Assembly: GCA_933228675.1 (NCBI GenBank)
Contig: OW121743.1
Span: 51,502,656-51,566,655 of the forward strand
DNA: 64,000 bases
From: Stomorhina lunata
Taxonomy: Eukaryota; Arthropoda; Insecta; Diptera; Rhiniidae
Reading direction: 5' to 3'
Shown: positions 12,942 to 23,589 of the stretch, piece by piece
Numbering within the stretch: the stretch's first letter is position 1
Layout: each line of letters starts with the position of its first letter
Made by a program: the position numbers and the translations under genes
Notes under the pieces: generated by a model
Told to the model about the DNA's origin: nothing
The model's input: only the letters and a program-made list of their open reading frames with translations
The model's database searches: none

Positions 12942-14663
12942 AATCTAGTCGTAGTCATAGTCTAGTCATAGTCTAGTCATAGTCTAGTCATAGTCTAGTC
13001 ATAGTCTAGTCATAGTCTAGTCATAGTCTAGTCATAGTCTAGTCATAGTCTAGTCATAGTCTAGTCATAGTCTAGTCATAGTCTAGTCATAGTCTAGTCA
13101 TAGTCTAGTCATAGTCTAGTCATAGTCTAGTCATAGTCTAGTCATAGTCTAGTCATAGTCTAGTCATAGTCTAGTCATAGTCTAGTCATAGTCTAGTCAT
13201 AGTCTAGTCATAGTCTAGTCATAGTCTAGTCATAGTCTAGTCATAGTCTAGTCATAGTCTAGTCATAGTCTAGTCATAGTCTAGTCATAGTCTAGTCATA
13301 GTCTAGTCATAGTCTAGTCATAGTCTAGTCATAGTCTAGTCATAGTCTAGTCATAGTCTAGTCATAGTCTAGTCATAGTCTAGTCATAGTCTAGTCATAG
13401 TCTAGTCATAGTCTAGTCATAGTCTAGTCATAGTCTAGTCATAGTCTAGTCATAGTCTAGTCATAGTCTAGTCATAGTCTAGTCATAGTCTAGTCATAGT
13501 CTAGTCATAGTCTAGTCATAGTCTAGTCATAGTCTAGTCATAGTCTAGTCATAGTCTAGTCATAGTCTAGTCATAGTCTAGTCATAGTCTAGTCATAGTC
13601 TAGTCATAGTCTAGTCATAGTCTAGTCATAGTCTAGTCATAGTCTAGTCATAGTCTAGTCATAGTCTAGTCATAGTCTAGTCATAGTCTAGTCATAGTCT
13701 AGTCATAGTCTAGTCATAGTCTAGTCATAGTCTAGTCATAGTCTAGTCATAGTTTAGTCATAGTCTAGTCATAGTCTAGTCATAGTCTAGTCGTAGTCTA
13801 GTCATAGTCTAGTCATAGTCTAGTCATAGTCTAGTCATAGTCTAGTCATAGTCTAGTCATAGTCTAGTCATAGTCTAGTCATAGTCTAGTCATAGTCTAG
13901 TCATAGTCTAGTCATAGTCTAGTCATAGTCTAGTCATAGTCTAGTCATAGTCTAGTCATAGTCTAGTCATAGTCTAGTCATAGTCTAGTCATAGTCTAGT
14001 CATAGTCTAGTCATAGTCTAGTCATAGTCTAGTCATAGTCTAGTCATAGTCTAGTCATAGTCTAGTCATAGTCTAGTCATAGTCTAGTCATAGTCTAGTC
14101 ATAGTCTAGTCATAGTCTAGCCATAGTCTAGTCATAGTCTAGTCATAGTCTAGTCATAGTCTAGTCATAGTCTAGTCATAGTCTAGTCATAGTCTAGTCA
14201 TAGTCTAGTCATAGTCTAGTCATAGTCTAGTCATAGTCTAGTCATAGTCTAGTCATAGTCTAGTCATAGTCTAGTCATAGTCTAGTCATAGTCTAGTCAT
14301 AGTCTAGTCATAGTCTAGTCATAGTCTAGTCATAGTCTAGTCATAGTCTAGTCATAGTCTAGTCATAGTCTAGTCATAGTCTAGTCATAGTCTAGTCATA
14401 GTCTAGTCATAGTCTAGTCATAGTCTAGTCATAGTCTAGTCATAGTCTAGTCATAGTCTAGTCATAGTCTAGTCATAGTCTAGTCATAGTCTAGTCATAG
14501 TCTAGTCATAGTCTAGTCATAGTCTAGTCATAGTCTAGTCATAGTCTAGTCATAGTCTAGTCATAGTCTAGTCATAGTCTAGTCATAGTCTAGTCATAGT
14601 CTAGTCATAGTCTAGTCATAGTCTAGTCATAGTCTAGTCATAGTCTAGTCATAGTCTAGTCAT
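12942..14663. repeat. 11-bp satellite array, about 156 units
   Basis: The unit TAGTCTAGTCA repeats without length change for about 1.72 kb; only a few single-base variants are visible (near 12951, 13754, 13793 and 14121). The array begins and ends abruptly in ordinary AT-rich sequence, 250 bp downstream of exon j on the gene strand. Confidence 0.97.
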
Positions 14664-14913
14664 TGTTCTTAATCTGGACTGCCTTAATTTGGAGCTTTTC
14701 ATTTATTTATTGCACTTGGAGCCATTTAGTTGTGACTCTTGTAACTTTGTTGTTTGATTTCTAATGTTTTCTAACTTTGATGTTAAAACAATGATGCATG
14801 TGTGTTTACATACTTGACGTCTAAGTAAATATTTCTTGTTGTAGAATGTAATAACATTTAGTACTTAGTTGCTGTTGTTTGAATTTACTTAGTACGTATC
14901 TAAAAGTACTTAC

Positions 14914-15319
14914 CCCATTGTAAGCGTATGGTACAATTTAGATTGGCAATGGATTTGGCAGTGGTACGTTGACGTATATACAACGTATTCAAATATGATG
15001 TAATGTAAACTGGCGGTGGTGGCGGCGGTCCCGTCATATACTGTTGATGTTGTCGAAATAGAAATTCAGCGACTGTTGTTGTTGCAGGTATCTCTAAACT
15101 CGCCTGCGATGTAAAGGCAGAATTTGTTGTTTTCGTATTAACATCATTATTGTTGGAATCTGGAAAATAGTCTCCTTGATGTTGTTGTTGTTGTTGCTGT
15201 CCATAGATATTTGTGGTAAAGTAATTGTCATCTAGAGGACTGCCAGTATGAAAATTAGCATTTTGAAATTTGCATAGTTGCCATTTGGTGCCATTATTGT
15301 CGGCATAATTATCATAGAT
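14914..15319 (-). CDS. Exon j: second half of the last CUB with Gln/Pro-rich insertion
   Basis: This exon has 135 complete codons. It opens at CTCTGCTTAACAG with IYDNYADNNGTKWQLC, completing the CUB strand of exon i, and reaches YITSYLNTLYIRQR and NLNCTIRLQW. Between them lie about 85 low-complexity residues with six consecutive Gln, an Asn/Thr-rich part and six consecutive Pro. It ends G|GTAAGT in phase 1. If this donor were not used, the frame would stop five codons later and two AATAAA motifs follow near 14.7 kb, so a short terminal isoform is an alternative. I could not find the next coding exon to the left. No methionine-initiated open frame marks it; it was found by splice phase and domain continuity. 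Confidence 0.82.
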
Positions 15320-16514
15320 CTGTTAAGCAGAGCAAAGAAAAAGGGGTGATTAAGTGGAAGAAGAATTAAAATAAAAGTTGAATGAATAATAATTATGGTA
15401 TTTTTAATTATAATTTATATTTCAAGTATAAGTAGTTGACAATGAAAGAGATTGTGTGTTTGATTTGAAGTTACCCAGTGAGCAATTTTGATAAAATTTA
15501 GATTGAAAAAAAGTCTGTCAAGAAGAGTTGGATTTTCACCCATCGGAGTTTTGTTACATTTTTAACATTTCTGTTAATATTTCTGAGTTTTAGCCCAATG
15601 TGCAACCTGGTCCTACTTGAAGAATTAGTAAATAATGAAAACTTTAATTTTTAAAATATTCTGCAAATAAGATTTTAGAATAACTACTTAACATTTTTAG
15701 TATATCCAAGTATTTTTCGCTTTTAAATACTTTTTGCATTAAAATCTATTTAAAATTCACCTCGCCTTTGCATTAACAAGACCCCCACTTAATTAATTCA
15801 ATCACCTTTTTTATACGACTTTAAAGTGTAAGTCTCTTTTTGTTAAGTTTAATACTTAAACATGTTCATTTTACTATCCCCAGAGTGGGACTTAAGCAGT
15901 TGGCCATTTTGCCAGTCGTACGTAGTGTTTGTTGACCTTCTACAGCCAGAGGAATATTAATGACTGACAAAAAGAGTATGGGCTCAGGCTGCACTGCATG
16001 CTGCTGCGTATTCTCATTGAGGAGTCATTTTTCAGAGCATTTCGCATTAGCTTTCATTACAATGAACTTTATGAAAAACAAAGCAACTGAACAAAAAAAT
16101 CCATAGAACAATACAAAACCACCTCAATATACATTAATTTAGGTAATACCAAAAAACATGCAAAAAATATCAAATACTCACACCTTCTTTGTTTAATAGG
16201 GAGTAACGTTTTTTGTGAACTTTATTAAATTGAAGGTTTAAAGGATATTGAACTGAATATGAGCTTAACTTGATATGGACATAAATTCTAGAAAATATGT
16301 TATTGGCAGAAAATTATATTAGAGACAATTCTTAATTTATTTCTTTTTAATTTATTAAGTTTTCTTAAGGAAAGTTTACATTTGACGTATGTGTGTAATT
16401 TATGTACATGTAAAACTTATACTTAACTGTCTAACATAAGTTTTTCGATGTTATGTTAACACGCAAGCAAACATGACAATGTCCCAAAAAGACACTGGCA
16501 CCACAGAAGCTACA
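15320..16514 (-). other. Intron i-j, unique part
   Basis: Intron sequence next to exon j. At 15880-16030 it is less AT-rich (CCAGAGTGGGACTTAAGCAG, GGCTGCACTGCATGCTGCTG) but holds no open frame with splice support. Confidence 0.5.
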
Positions 16515-17025
16515 TTTTTATACCCACCATCAAAAAGAATAGGGGGTATATTGAAATTGTCACTCTGTAATCGGCTCAAAAACCAAAATTGATGTATATT
16601 CCGAACCAGTATGAAATTTTAAGACGATTGAGCTATATCCGTTAATCTGTCTGTTATCGGCACGATAGGGTCTGAACAAAATGAGGTAGGTCACAGAAAT
16701 TCCGCAAGAAAATTCTTAGTTGCCAACAAAGCAACAACAAAAGTGTGGGAAATAAAGCAAAAAAACTAAAATTTTGTGAAAATGAGCGAATTCACTAAAT
16801 TATGAATTAAATCGAAAGAAATCAATCGATTTTTATGGTCGATATCTCATTTTGTTGCTATTATATGTCGCTATGCGATAAAATAATAAATCTTTGTCGT
16901 TTTCGATTTTTCATGATTTTTTTAAAACGAAAATTTTTGCCATTTTTACGTAAAAAATATATTTTTTTCTTAAGTTTTTTATTATCACTCCGATACTATT
17001 GATCCGATTGAAACGCAATATATAA
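16515..17025 (+). repeat. Dispersed repeat, family D, left part
   Basis: It starts ATACCCACCATCAAAAAGAA and TAGGGGGTATATTGAAATTG, the form of a repeat common in fly genomes. It is interrupted at 17026 by a Tc1-like element and resumes at 18319 (TAGGCGAATTAAGGGACTAG) to about 18500. It carries the TCTGTCTGTTATCGG tract. Confidence 0.5.
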
Positions 17026-18318
17026 AGAGTGTTCTAAAAAAATATGCATTTACTATTTTAGACAAAATTTATCCATAGTGCAAGAAATAATTTATTTTTT
17101 GATCAAGTTAGTTTCTATAGATATGTCAGATACTATTATTTTAGAAATTATTAATTTTCAATAGTTATTTCAATCAAAATGGACTGCGAAAAAAAAGTTC
17201 GTGAAAATATAATTAAAACTTTTCAAAAAAATCCGTCATGGACTTTTAAAAAAAATAGCTAAAAATTTGAAAGTTGACCCTCGAACGGTTTCTAATGCCA
17301 TCAGACGGTATAAGGAAAACCTGAGCATTGAAAGAAAACCTGGATCAGGGAGGAAAAAAGGTCCTACAGATATTGGCAAGGCAAAAGAAGTCGAGCGACT
17401 CTTTCGAAGAGCGCCTAACACTTCTTTAAGAAAAGCAGCTCGTACGGTGAAATGTTCTACGAATTTTGCACATAGAGTCAAAGCTTATGCTGGACTAAAG
17501 ACATACAAAGTCCAAAAGGTTCCAGATCGCAATGCTATAAAGAACTTAGAAGCAAAAAACGAGCGAAAAAATTGAAGTCTGATTTTATAAAAAAATACAC
17601 CTGTTGTGTGATGGATGATGAAACATACGTACTGGCAGACTTTTCTCAACTTCCTGGTCAAGATTTTAATGTTGCTGATAAACGGGGCAATGTTCGGCAA
17701 GAGTTTCGCACAAAAAAACAAACAAAATTCCCTAAGAAGTTTCTCGTGTGGCAAGCTATTTGCAGTTGTGGCAAAAGAAGTAAAGTATTTGTGGCATCTG
17801 GAACAATAAACACAGAAATTTATATAAAGGAGTGCCTACAAAAATGGTTGTTACTCTTTTTAAGAGAGCACAGAGTGACTACATTTTTTGGCCCGATTTG
17901 GCATCATGCCATTATGGAAAAAAGGCACTTGAGTGGGACTCAAAGAATAATGTCATTTTTGTACCACGAGAGGCAAATCCACCTAACTGTCCAGAACTTC
18001 GGCCTGTGGAAAGGTATTGGGCTCTGGTAAAAAAGGAATTGAAGAACACAGGAAAGATTTCCAAGAACATGTCCGATTTTAAGCGCAGGTGGAACACATT
18101 ATCCAAAAAGGTATCAGAAGCAACTGTAAAATCTTTAATGGGAGGGTTTCCGAAAAAAGTCGATAATTTTGCAAAACCAGAGTACTAAGTAAACATTTTA
18201 ATGCTAAATGATTTTGTATAATATGTCATTATATTTGCGTATTTTGTAGAGTTTTTATATTAAAAGGTTTGATTTTTATTTAAGAAAATCCAACTACAAA
18301 TTTTATTTAGAGCACTCT
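17026..18318 (+). mobile_element. Tc1-like DNA transposon inserted in family D
   Basis: Ends AGAGTGTTCTAAA and complement AGAGTGCTCTAAA are inverted, with TA-rich flanks (TATATAA left, ATA right) compatible with TA duplication. At 1293 bp it has the size of a complete Tc1/mariner element with one gene. Confidence 0.8.
17179..18188 (+). pseudogene. Tc1-like transposase, frameshifted
   Basis: It starts at the ATG of MDCEKKVRENIIKTFQKN. The helix-turn-helix part (VDPRTVSNAIRRYKENLS, then LRKAARTVKCSTNFAHRVKA) lies in a second frame after a shift near 17250. The catalytic part follows another shift near 17570: CCVMDDETYV (first Asp). After a third shift near 17850 comes DYIFWPDLASCHYGKKALEW (second Asp) and NCPELRPVERYW (Glu), ending at 18188. 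Three frameshifts make it a pseudogene; the DDE residues themselves are preserved. Confidence 0.88.
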
Positions 18319-18770
18319 ATAGGCGAATTAAGGGACTAGTAGTTTTTGAGTTACCATTAATCATTTGAAGAAACGTCTAAAAAAATTGCAATTAAAAAAA
18401 AATTTTTAAAAAGAATCTATCCATAGAATTTAAAAATTTTACCATTTTTGTACAAAGGTAGTCATGATACATCAAAATTGTATAGTTTTTTTGTTGTGCT
18501 GTGTAATTTCTTGTGTCCCATAGTATAACATATAATGTGTGATTTTCGCTCTGTCTAGAATTAGGGATATTCCTCCTGATGAGATGCTCTAACCAACCAT
18601 CGAAACGCTTCGAGGAAAGGTTTCAACGCGAACATTCTTTGGTTTTATCAAAAAGCTATTTATTACAATAACAAATAATTGGGATCTTAGTGCAATACAC
18701 AACAGTAAAACTTTTTGAAAAAATTCTTCATTTCTTGGAAATTTTTGGTATTGAAATTTTGGGAAATCGG

Positions 18771-19325
18771 TTTACATTTGACCACAGCTCCCGTATAACC
18801 TCGTCCAGGCCAATCGATAATAATGATAAAATTTAGCACAGACAAGTCTTTCATGATCGTTATTCAGCGTATAAAATTTCATCGAAATCGGGTCATATTT
18901 AACGATAGGTCCCATACAGAAATCTTACGAAAACAGCCTAAATTGCACCTATAGACTTAAATGCGAATAAGTGATAAGTTATACTTGCTATGGCTCATTT
19001 AGTGCGTTTTTAAAGAAGAGTTTGTATGGGAGCTATAGTCAAATGTGGACCGATTTCAACGAAATTTGGTACAGTGATTTACGTTTACATATGCAGTATT
19101 TTTTTTTAAATTTCATGAATTTATATTTGTGGCCAATATATCAATTCCGGGAAGTGGGACCTATGGGAGGTACCATAAATAATGGACCGATTTTGATCGG
19201 TGCCAAATTTCATCAAATTATCTTTAGAATTGCGACCTGTAGTTTGATTGCAATATTTCTATGCGTTACATACATCAGCACAAACTTATAATACCCTTTC
19301 CACCTATGGTGGTGAAGGGTATACA
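18771..19325 (+). repeat. Family A dispersed repeat
   Basis: It matches the copies at 5191 and 52523: TTTGTATGGGAGCTATAGTC, CAATTCCGGGAAGTGGGACC, GCCAAATTTCATCAAATTAT, ending CCACCTATGGTGGTGAAGGG and TATAC. The GTCY tract and the usual CGCTAAATCGACTCA block are deleted in this copy. The open frame 18971-19291 is a by-product. The 270 bp before it (18501-18770) are unassigned. Confidence 0.7.
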
Positions 19326-19852
19326 AATTTTTACTGAATTAGTATGAGTAGTTTTACAAAAAATACATTAAAAATATATTAAAATAAAAGATATACTTTT
19401 TAAGATATCCTTGAGTCAAGGACATTATTTATCTCTTTTGTTCTCCAATATATAATTCATAAAACCACAGGACATACCCTGAAATATGAGCCTAGTTTCA
19501 TTAAAATCTGGCACATAAGCAGGTATGATTTGAAAAAAATCTTGAAAGAATTAAATTTTGGACCGCCATAAAATCTTAACTTAAATTTTAAATTTTGAAG
19601 AACTTTAACAAATGTGTGAGCTAGAAAAATGTATATACAAAATTTCAATTTTGAAATCGGAGATGGTATAAGGCAGTATTTTCCGAAAAAAAATTTTCAG
19701 TGATGTAAGAACTAATGTCAAGGGTCTTTAATTTCTGATATGTTTGTATGATTTATATATATTTTCAATTATTAGCCACCTCAGTTTTTTTATATTCGTG
19801 AAATAACTCTTTTTGTCAAAAATTTATGATTAGATCGTCAGACAAATATATG
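19326..19852. other. Unassigned AT-rich intron sequence
   Basis: No motif, repeat family or supported open frame is seen here. Confidence 0.5.
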
Positions 19853-21227
19853 TGGGTGTGAGTTCCAAAACTCGCTCGTTCCAGAATTTAAAAAAAATGA
19901 GATAACAATAGATTCTGATAGTTCTTTTGGTTCTTTATAAGGATACATATACAGACTGCATCAAGTCATATCCTTTTCTATGTTTTTGTATGTCCTAAAA
20001 TTGCAGTTCGTAGCAAAACTCGTTCGTTCCATTTATTATTTATTTCCAAAACTGTCTCGTTCCATATTCTGTAGCAAAACTCGTTCGTTACTTGGTTGAA
20101 GTGAGACAAACCACCACAATGAGTTTTGACTTTCTCATTTTTATACCATAGGTTGAGAGGGTATTATAAGTTTGTGCTGATGTATGTAACGCACCGAAAT
20201 ATTTGTCTATAGTATACCGATCGACTTAGAATCACTTTCTGAGTCGATTTAACGACGTCCGTCCGTCCTGCTGGCTGTCCATGAAAAGCTTGTAATTAAA
20301 GTACAGGTCGCAATTTTGAAGATAAATTGATGAAATTTGGCACAGAGATATCTTTTTGTACTGGGACCATGCCTATTGAAATTGGTTGAAATCGATCCAT
20401 TACTTCAGGTACATACGGCAGTACTCCCGGAATTGAAGTAACAAGAAATTTTTTTCAGATCAGTTCACATTCCACTTTAGTGGTGTAGGGTATCATATAG
20501 TCGGGCTTGACCAACTATAATTTTCTTACTTGTTTTTTTATTATTTTTTAATTTTACTTTTTATTACTTATTACTGCAATAATTAAGATCATTATTGTCA
20601 TTTATCAGAAATGCAACAACTGCTAGAATTGTACAGTCGAGTACGGTTACAACGAACTCCGCTAGACCGACCACTATTGTCAATATCATTATAAATGTCT
20701 TTAGTTCATTATAAATGTATGAATTTATATGAATATTTCTTAAGGGGACTTTTGATATTAACTATAAGCGTGGCCACCAAATTGTCGGAACCGGAGAAGT
20801 AATTCGTAATGAGCGATAATTCGTTATAAACGGTCAGAACTCAATAATTTTCATTTTCACTTTTAACAAGTTTCCTTAATTTTAATAAATTAATTTACCT
20901 TTAAAAATATAGTGAAGTTAAATGATTTGTTTTACTGATGGGTTTCTGCGAGTTGCAAAACTCGTTCGTTCCAATATGAAATGTAGCAAAACTGTTTCCT
21001 TTCGAAAATTGGTAGCAAAACTCGTTCGTTCCAAACTTCAAAACTTTATTTTTCCTTACTTAAGGAGTTTTGATTTTGTAAACTATATGCCTTTATAAAG
21101 AAATATCATAATGTTTTAGAATTAGTAGCTTTCAACTCATTTGGATCATTTATTAAGCTGTAGGAAGTTTTTTGCATTTTACCAAAATTTTGCAAACATG
21201 GAACGAGCGAGTTTTGCTTCTCACCCC
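19853..21227. mobile_element. 1.37-kb TIR element with repeated CAAAACTCGTTCGTTCC motifs
   Basis: Left end TGTGAGTTCCAAAACTCGCT and right end (complement GGTGAGAAGCAAAACTCGCT) are inverted, extending to CGTTCCA. The motif GTAGCAAAACTCGTTCGTTC recurs at about 20014, 20071, 20952 and 21012, with weaker forms at 20047 and 20982. A family A copy (20140-20532) sits inside. No transposase is visible. Part of 20630-20860 (GTACGGTTACAACGAACTCC, TTCGTTATAAACGG) may be another old element. Confidence 0.65.
20140..20532 (-). repeat. Family A dispersed repeat, inverted
   Basis: Read on the minus strand it begins CAAGTAAGAAAATTATAGTT and ends at the GGTATAAAAA side. The conserved blocks GTATACCGATCGACTTAGAA and TTTGTGCTGATGTATGTAAC are present on the plus strand. 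Confidence 0.7.
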
Positions 21228-22200
21228 TTCATATGTATGCCTAAATTGCTCTAAAGATAGGTCCGATTAATAGTGCAAGCTTTGCCGTGGTGTAACTTGT
21301 TGTGCTTCCGATAACAGTTCTTTGTCATCAGTACTTAAATGTCTTCCGGACAAATATTTTTTATTTGTTTACAAAGTTCGGGGTTTAGTGCTTCTTGCGT
21401 TCGTTTCTATTTATTTGTTAGTAAATTTCCTAGTCCTTCGATTTTGACAAAGTCGAATTTTCTCTGTTATAAAATATAGCTTATCTCGATGGACGTAAGT
21501 TTTACTTGCACATAAAATACTACAATTATAAATATTGCTATTTTAAAAATTCTTCTATAAATATTTATTGGTAAAATTTTTCTATATGTACTAGAATTTC
21601 AGAAATTTTTCTATGAAAGATCGAATTTTAGAAAGTTTCTTATAGGTTTATTGGTTATAAAAACTTTTTTCTAAATATTTTTATAAATTTTCTTATAAAT
21701 ACGTGGATTATAAAAGTCTTGTCAAATACTCGAGTTTTTAAATTATTTTTTATAAATATTCTAATTTTAAAAGTTCTTCTATAAAAACTACAATTTTAGA
21801 AATTCTTTTATGAATTCCCGAAGCTTTAAAATTCTAATATAAATACTTGAGTTATAGAAATTCTCCTATTAATTCTTAGATTTCAGTAATTCTTCTGTCT
21901 GCACTCCAAAATTAAATATTTTTCTACAAATACTCGAATTTTAGAAATTCTCCTAAAAACATTCGAGTTTTATATATATTTTTTTTAATTCTTCGAATTT
22001 CGGGAATTGTCCTATAAAAACATAAATTTTCAATAAATATTCGAAATTTTCTAAATTCTACTGAAAATATTCGAAACTAAGAAAGTCATTTATAAATACT
22101 CAAAATTTAAAATTTTCCTATAAATACCCTAATTTTGAAAATGTCGTATAATTATTAGAGTTTTCAAAAATCTTTCTTAAGTTTTTTTTTGCTACATTTT
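21228..22200. repeat. Irregular repeat of a TAAATATTCGAATTTTAGAA type
   Basis: From about 21530 to 22180 a diverged unit of roughly 30-50 bp recurs (TCTATAAATA, TCGAATTTTAGAAATTC). The same unit in a cleaner form appears at 26691-27001, on the other side of exon i. 21228-21530 is unassigned. Confidence 0.6.
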
Positions 22201-22438
22201 TCATTTTTACCCCTTTGTGCTTACTTTGTAAATATCTTCCATATTCTTGTTCGAATTCATGAAAAACATGCAACAACAACCAACTCTTTTGTTTATCTTG
22301 TTGCTGTTTTTACTCCAGGAGCTTTATTCCTTGTCAAGAAACATATTAAAACTTGCATAAAATTCTTCAAACACGCACACTCAGACATATTCAAACACAA
22401 TACACTCTCATCAAATATTGATTTACTTTTAGACCTAC

Positions 22439-22644
22439 CTCAAGCAGATTATTATCCTGGCAACCATTTTCTGTAAATTCCACACCATGCAACTCCAACA
22501 AAATATTATGACCGAATGGTGCCACCAAATGTTGGGTGAAATCAACATTTTCAGCCATATCATGTGGATAGTTCAATTGATATAGATGACCGGTGTCATT
22601 GCTGGTCAAATTGATGATACGATCACGTCTTTCCATTTGAGCAA
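22439..22644 (-). CDS. Exon i: first half of the last CUB seen
   Basis: The exon has 68 codons between CTGCCTTTCAG and GTAGGT, entering in phase 1 (Val codon shared with exon h) and leaving in phase 0. It reads GHLYQLNYPHDMAENVDF, HNILLELHGVEFTENGC and ends DNNLLE, which matches the CUB pattern up to the C....LE strand. The donor GTAGGT is slightly off consensus, but the next exon begins IYDNYADNNGTKWQLC, the natural continuation of LE(I/V)YD. Confidence 0.87.
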
Positions 22645-23589
22645 CTGAAAGGCAGATAAGACAGAAGGTGAAAAATGTGGTTAAAAAGTAGCTAAAATGT
22701 AGGTATGATGGAGTGTAAGAGCTAAGCCTTGATGGACTTTGACTGACTGTAATGAATTTTAAAGCCAATCTCATGCATTATTAATGTTTTCGGTCTTTTC
22801 CTGCCTCCTAAAATGAAACCGTCTGTTAAGGTTTTACTATGTCAAGTAACAATTTATCGTTTGAGTTTGAGTAAAATTCTAAAATCTACTATTTGGCCTT
22901 TATTACGTTGACCTTATTTCTGCTTCAAAGATTCAGTGATTGGGTTAAGTGTAATGGAAGGGTATTGTTTTTCGAAAGCTTAAAACTAATCTAATGTAAA
23001 TATGTTAGTACTAAGTTAAAGGGGGTATTTTGTGTCTTTCAATAATGACCAAATAAGATTTTATTTTCAAATTCTATTAACTTTTAAATTTGTTAGGCAA
23101 GATTTATTTAAAACAGACGTTTTAGGAAAACTCTTAACTTAGGTTGAAAATAAAATTTAAAATTAAAATGAAATAATTCCAACTATCACAATCTTTTTTC
23201 GAATAATTGATTTAAAAAAGGGTTCGTTTTACATATTCGAAGGAATGAAGTGGAAAATAATCCTTAACACGAGTTTTATTTCAGCCTTAAGTTTTTCTTA
23301 GTTTGCTTAAATGATTCCTGGTATTAAGAGTTTAATATATACGTTATTGTGATTGCTTCTTAATTGTTGGCAATTATCTCAGTTAATATCTTAAGCAATC
23401 AACAATAAATTATGGCTCTAATACCAAATAATACCCTTAACTTATTAATTTTTATTGTGGCTAATAACTATCATTTATCACATAAATCTCCTTCCGATAA
23501 TACATATAAAACAAGACTTTAATGTGAAATGTCTTTCAAGGCAATTGAAAAAAAATTAAAGATTAAAGGTCAAAAACTCTTCTACAAGT
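22645..23589 (-). other. Intron h-i, unique part
   Basis: AT-rich intron sequence upstream of exon i; nothing recognisable apart from the acceptor tract. Confidence 0.6.

Noticed and set aside
14897..14913. Exon j as the terminal coding exon ending at the stop after the donor
   Set aside because: A consensus GTAAGT donor in the right phase makes splicing more likely; kept only as an alternative in the exon j entry.
18971..19291. Open frame of 107 codons
   Set aside because: It sits in a family A copy; equivalent positions in the copies at 5191 and 52523 have stops or other frames.
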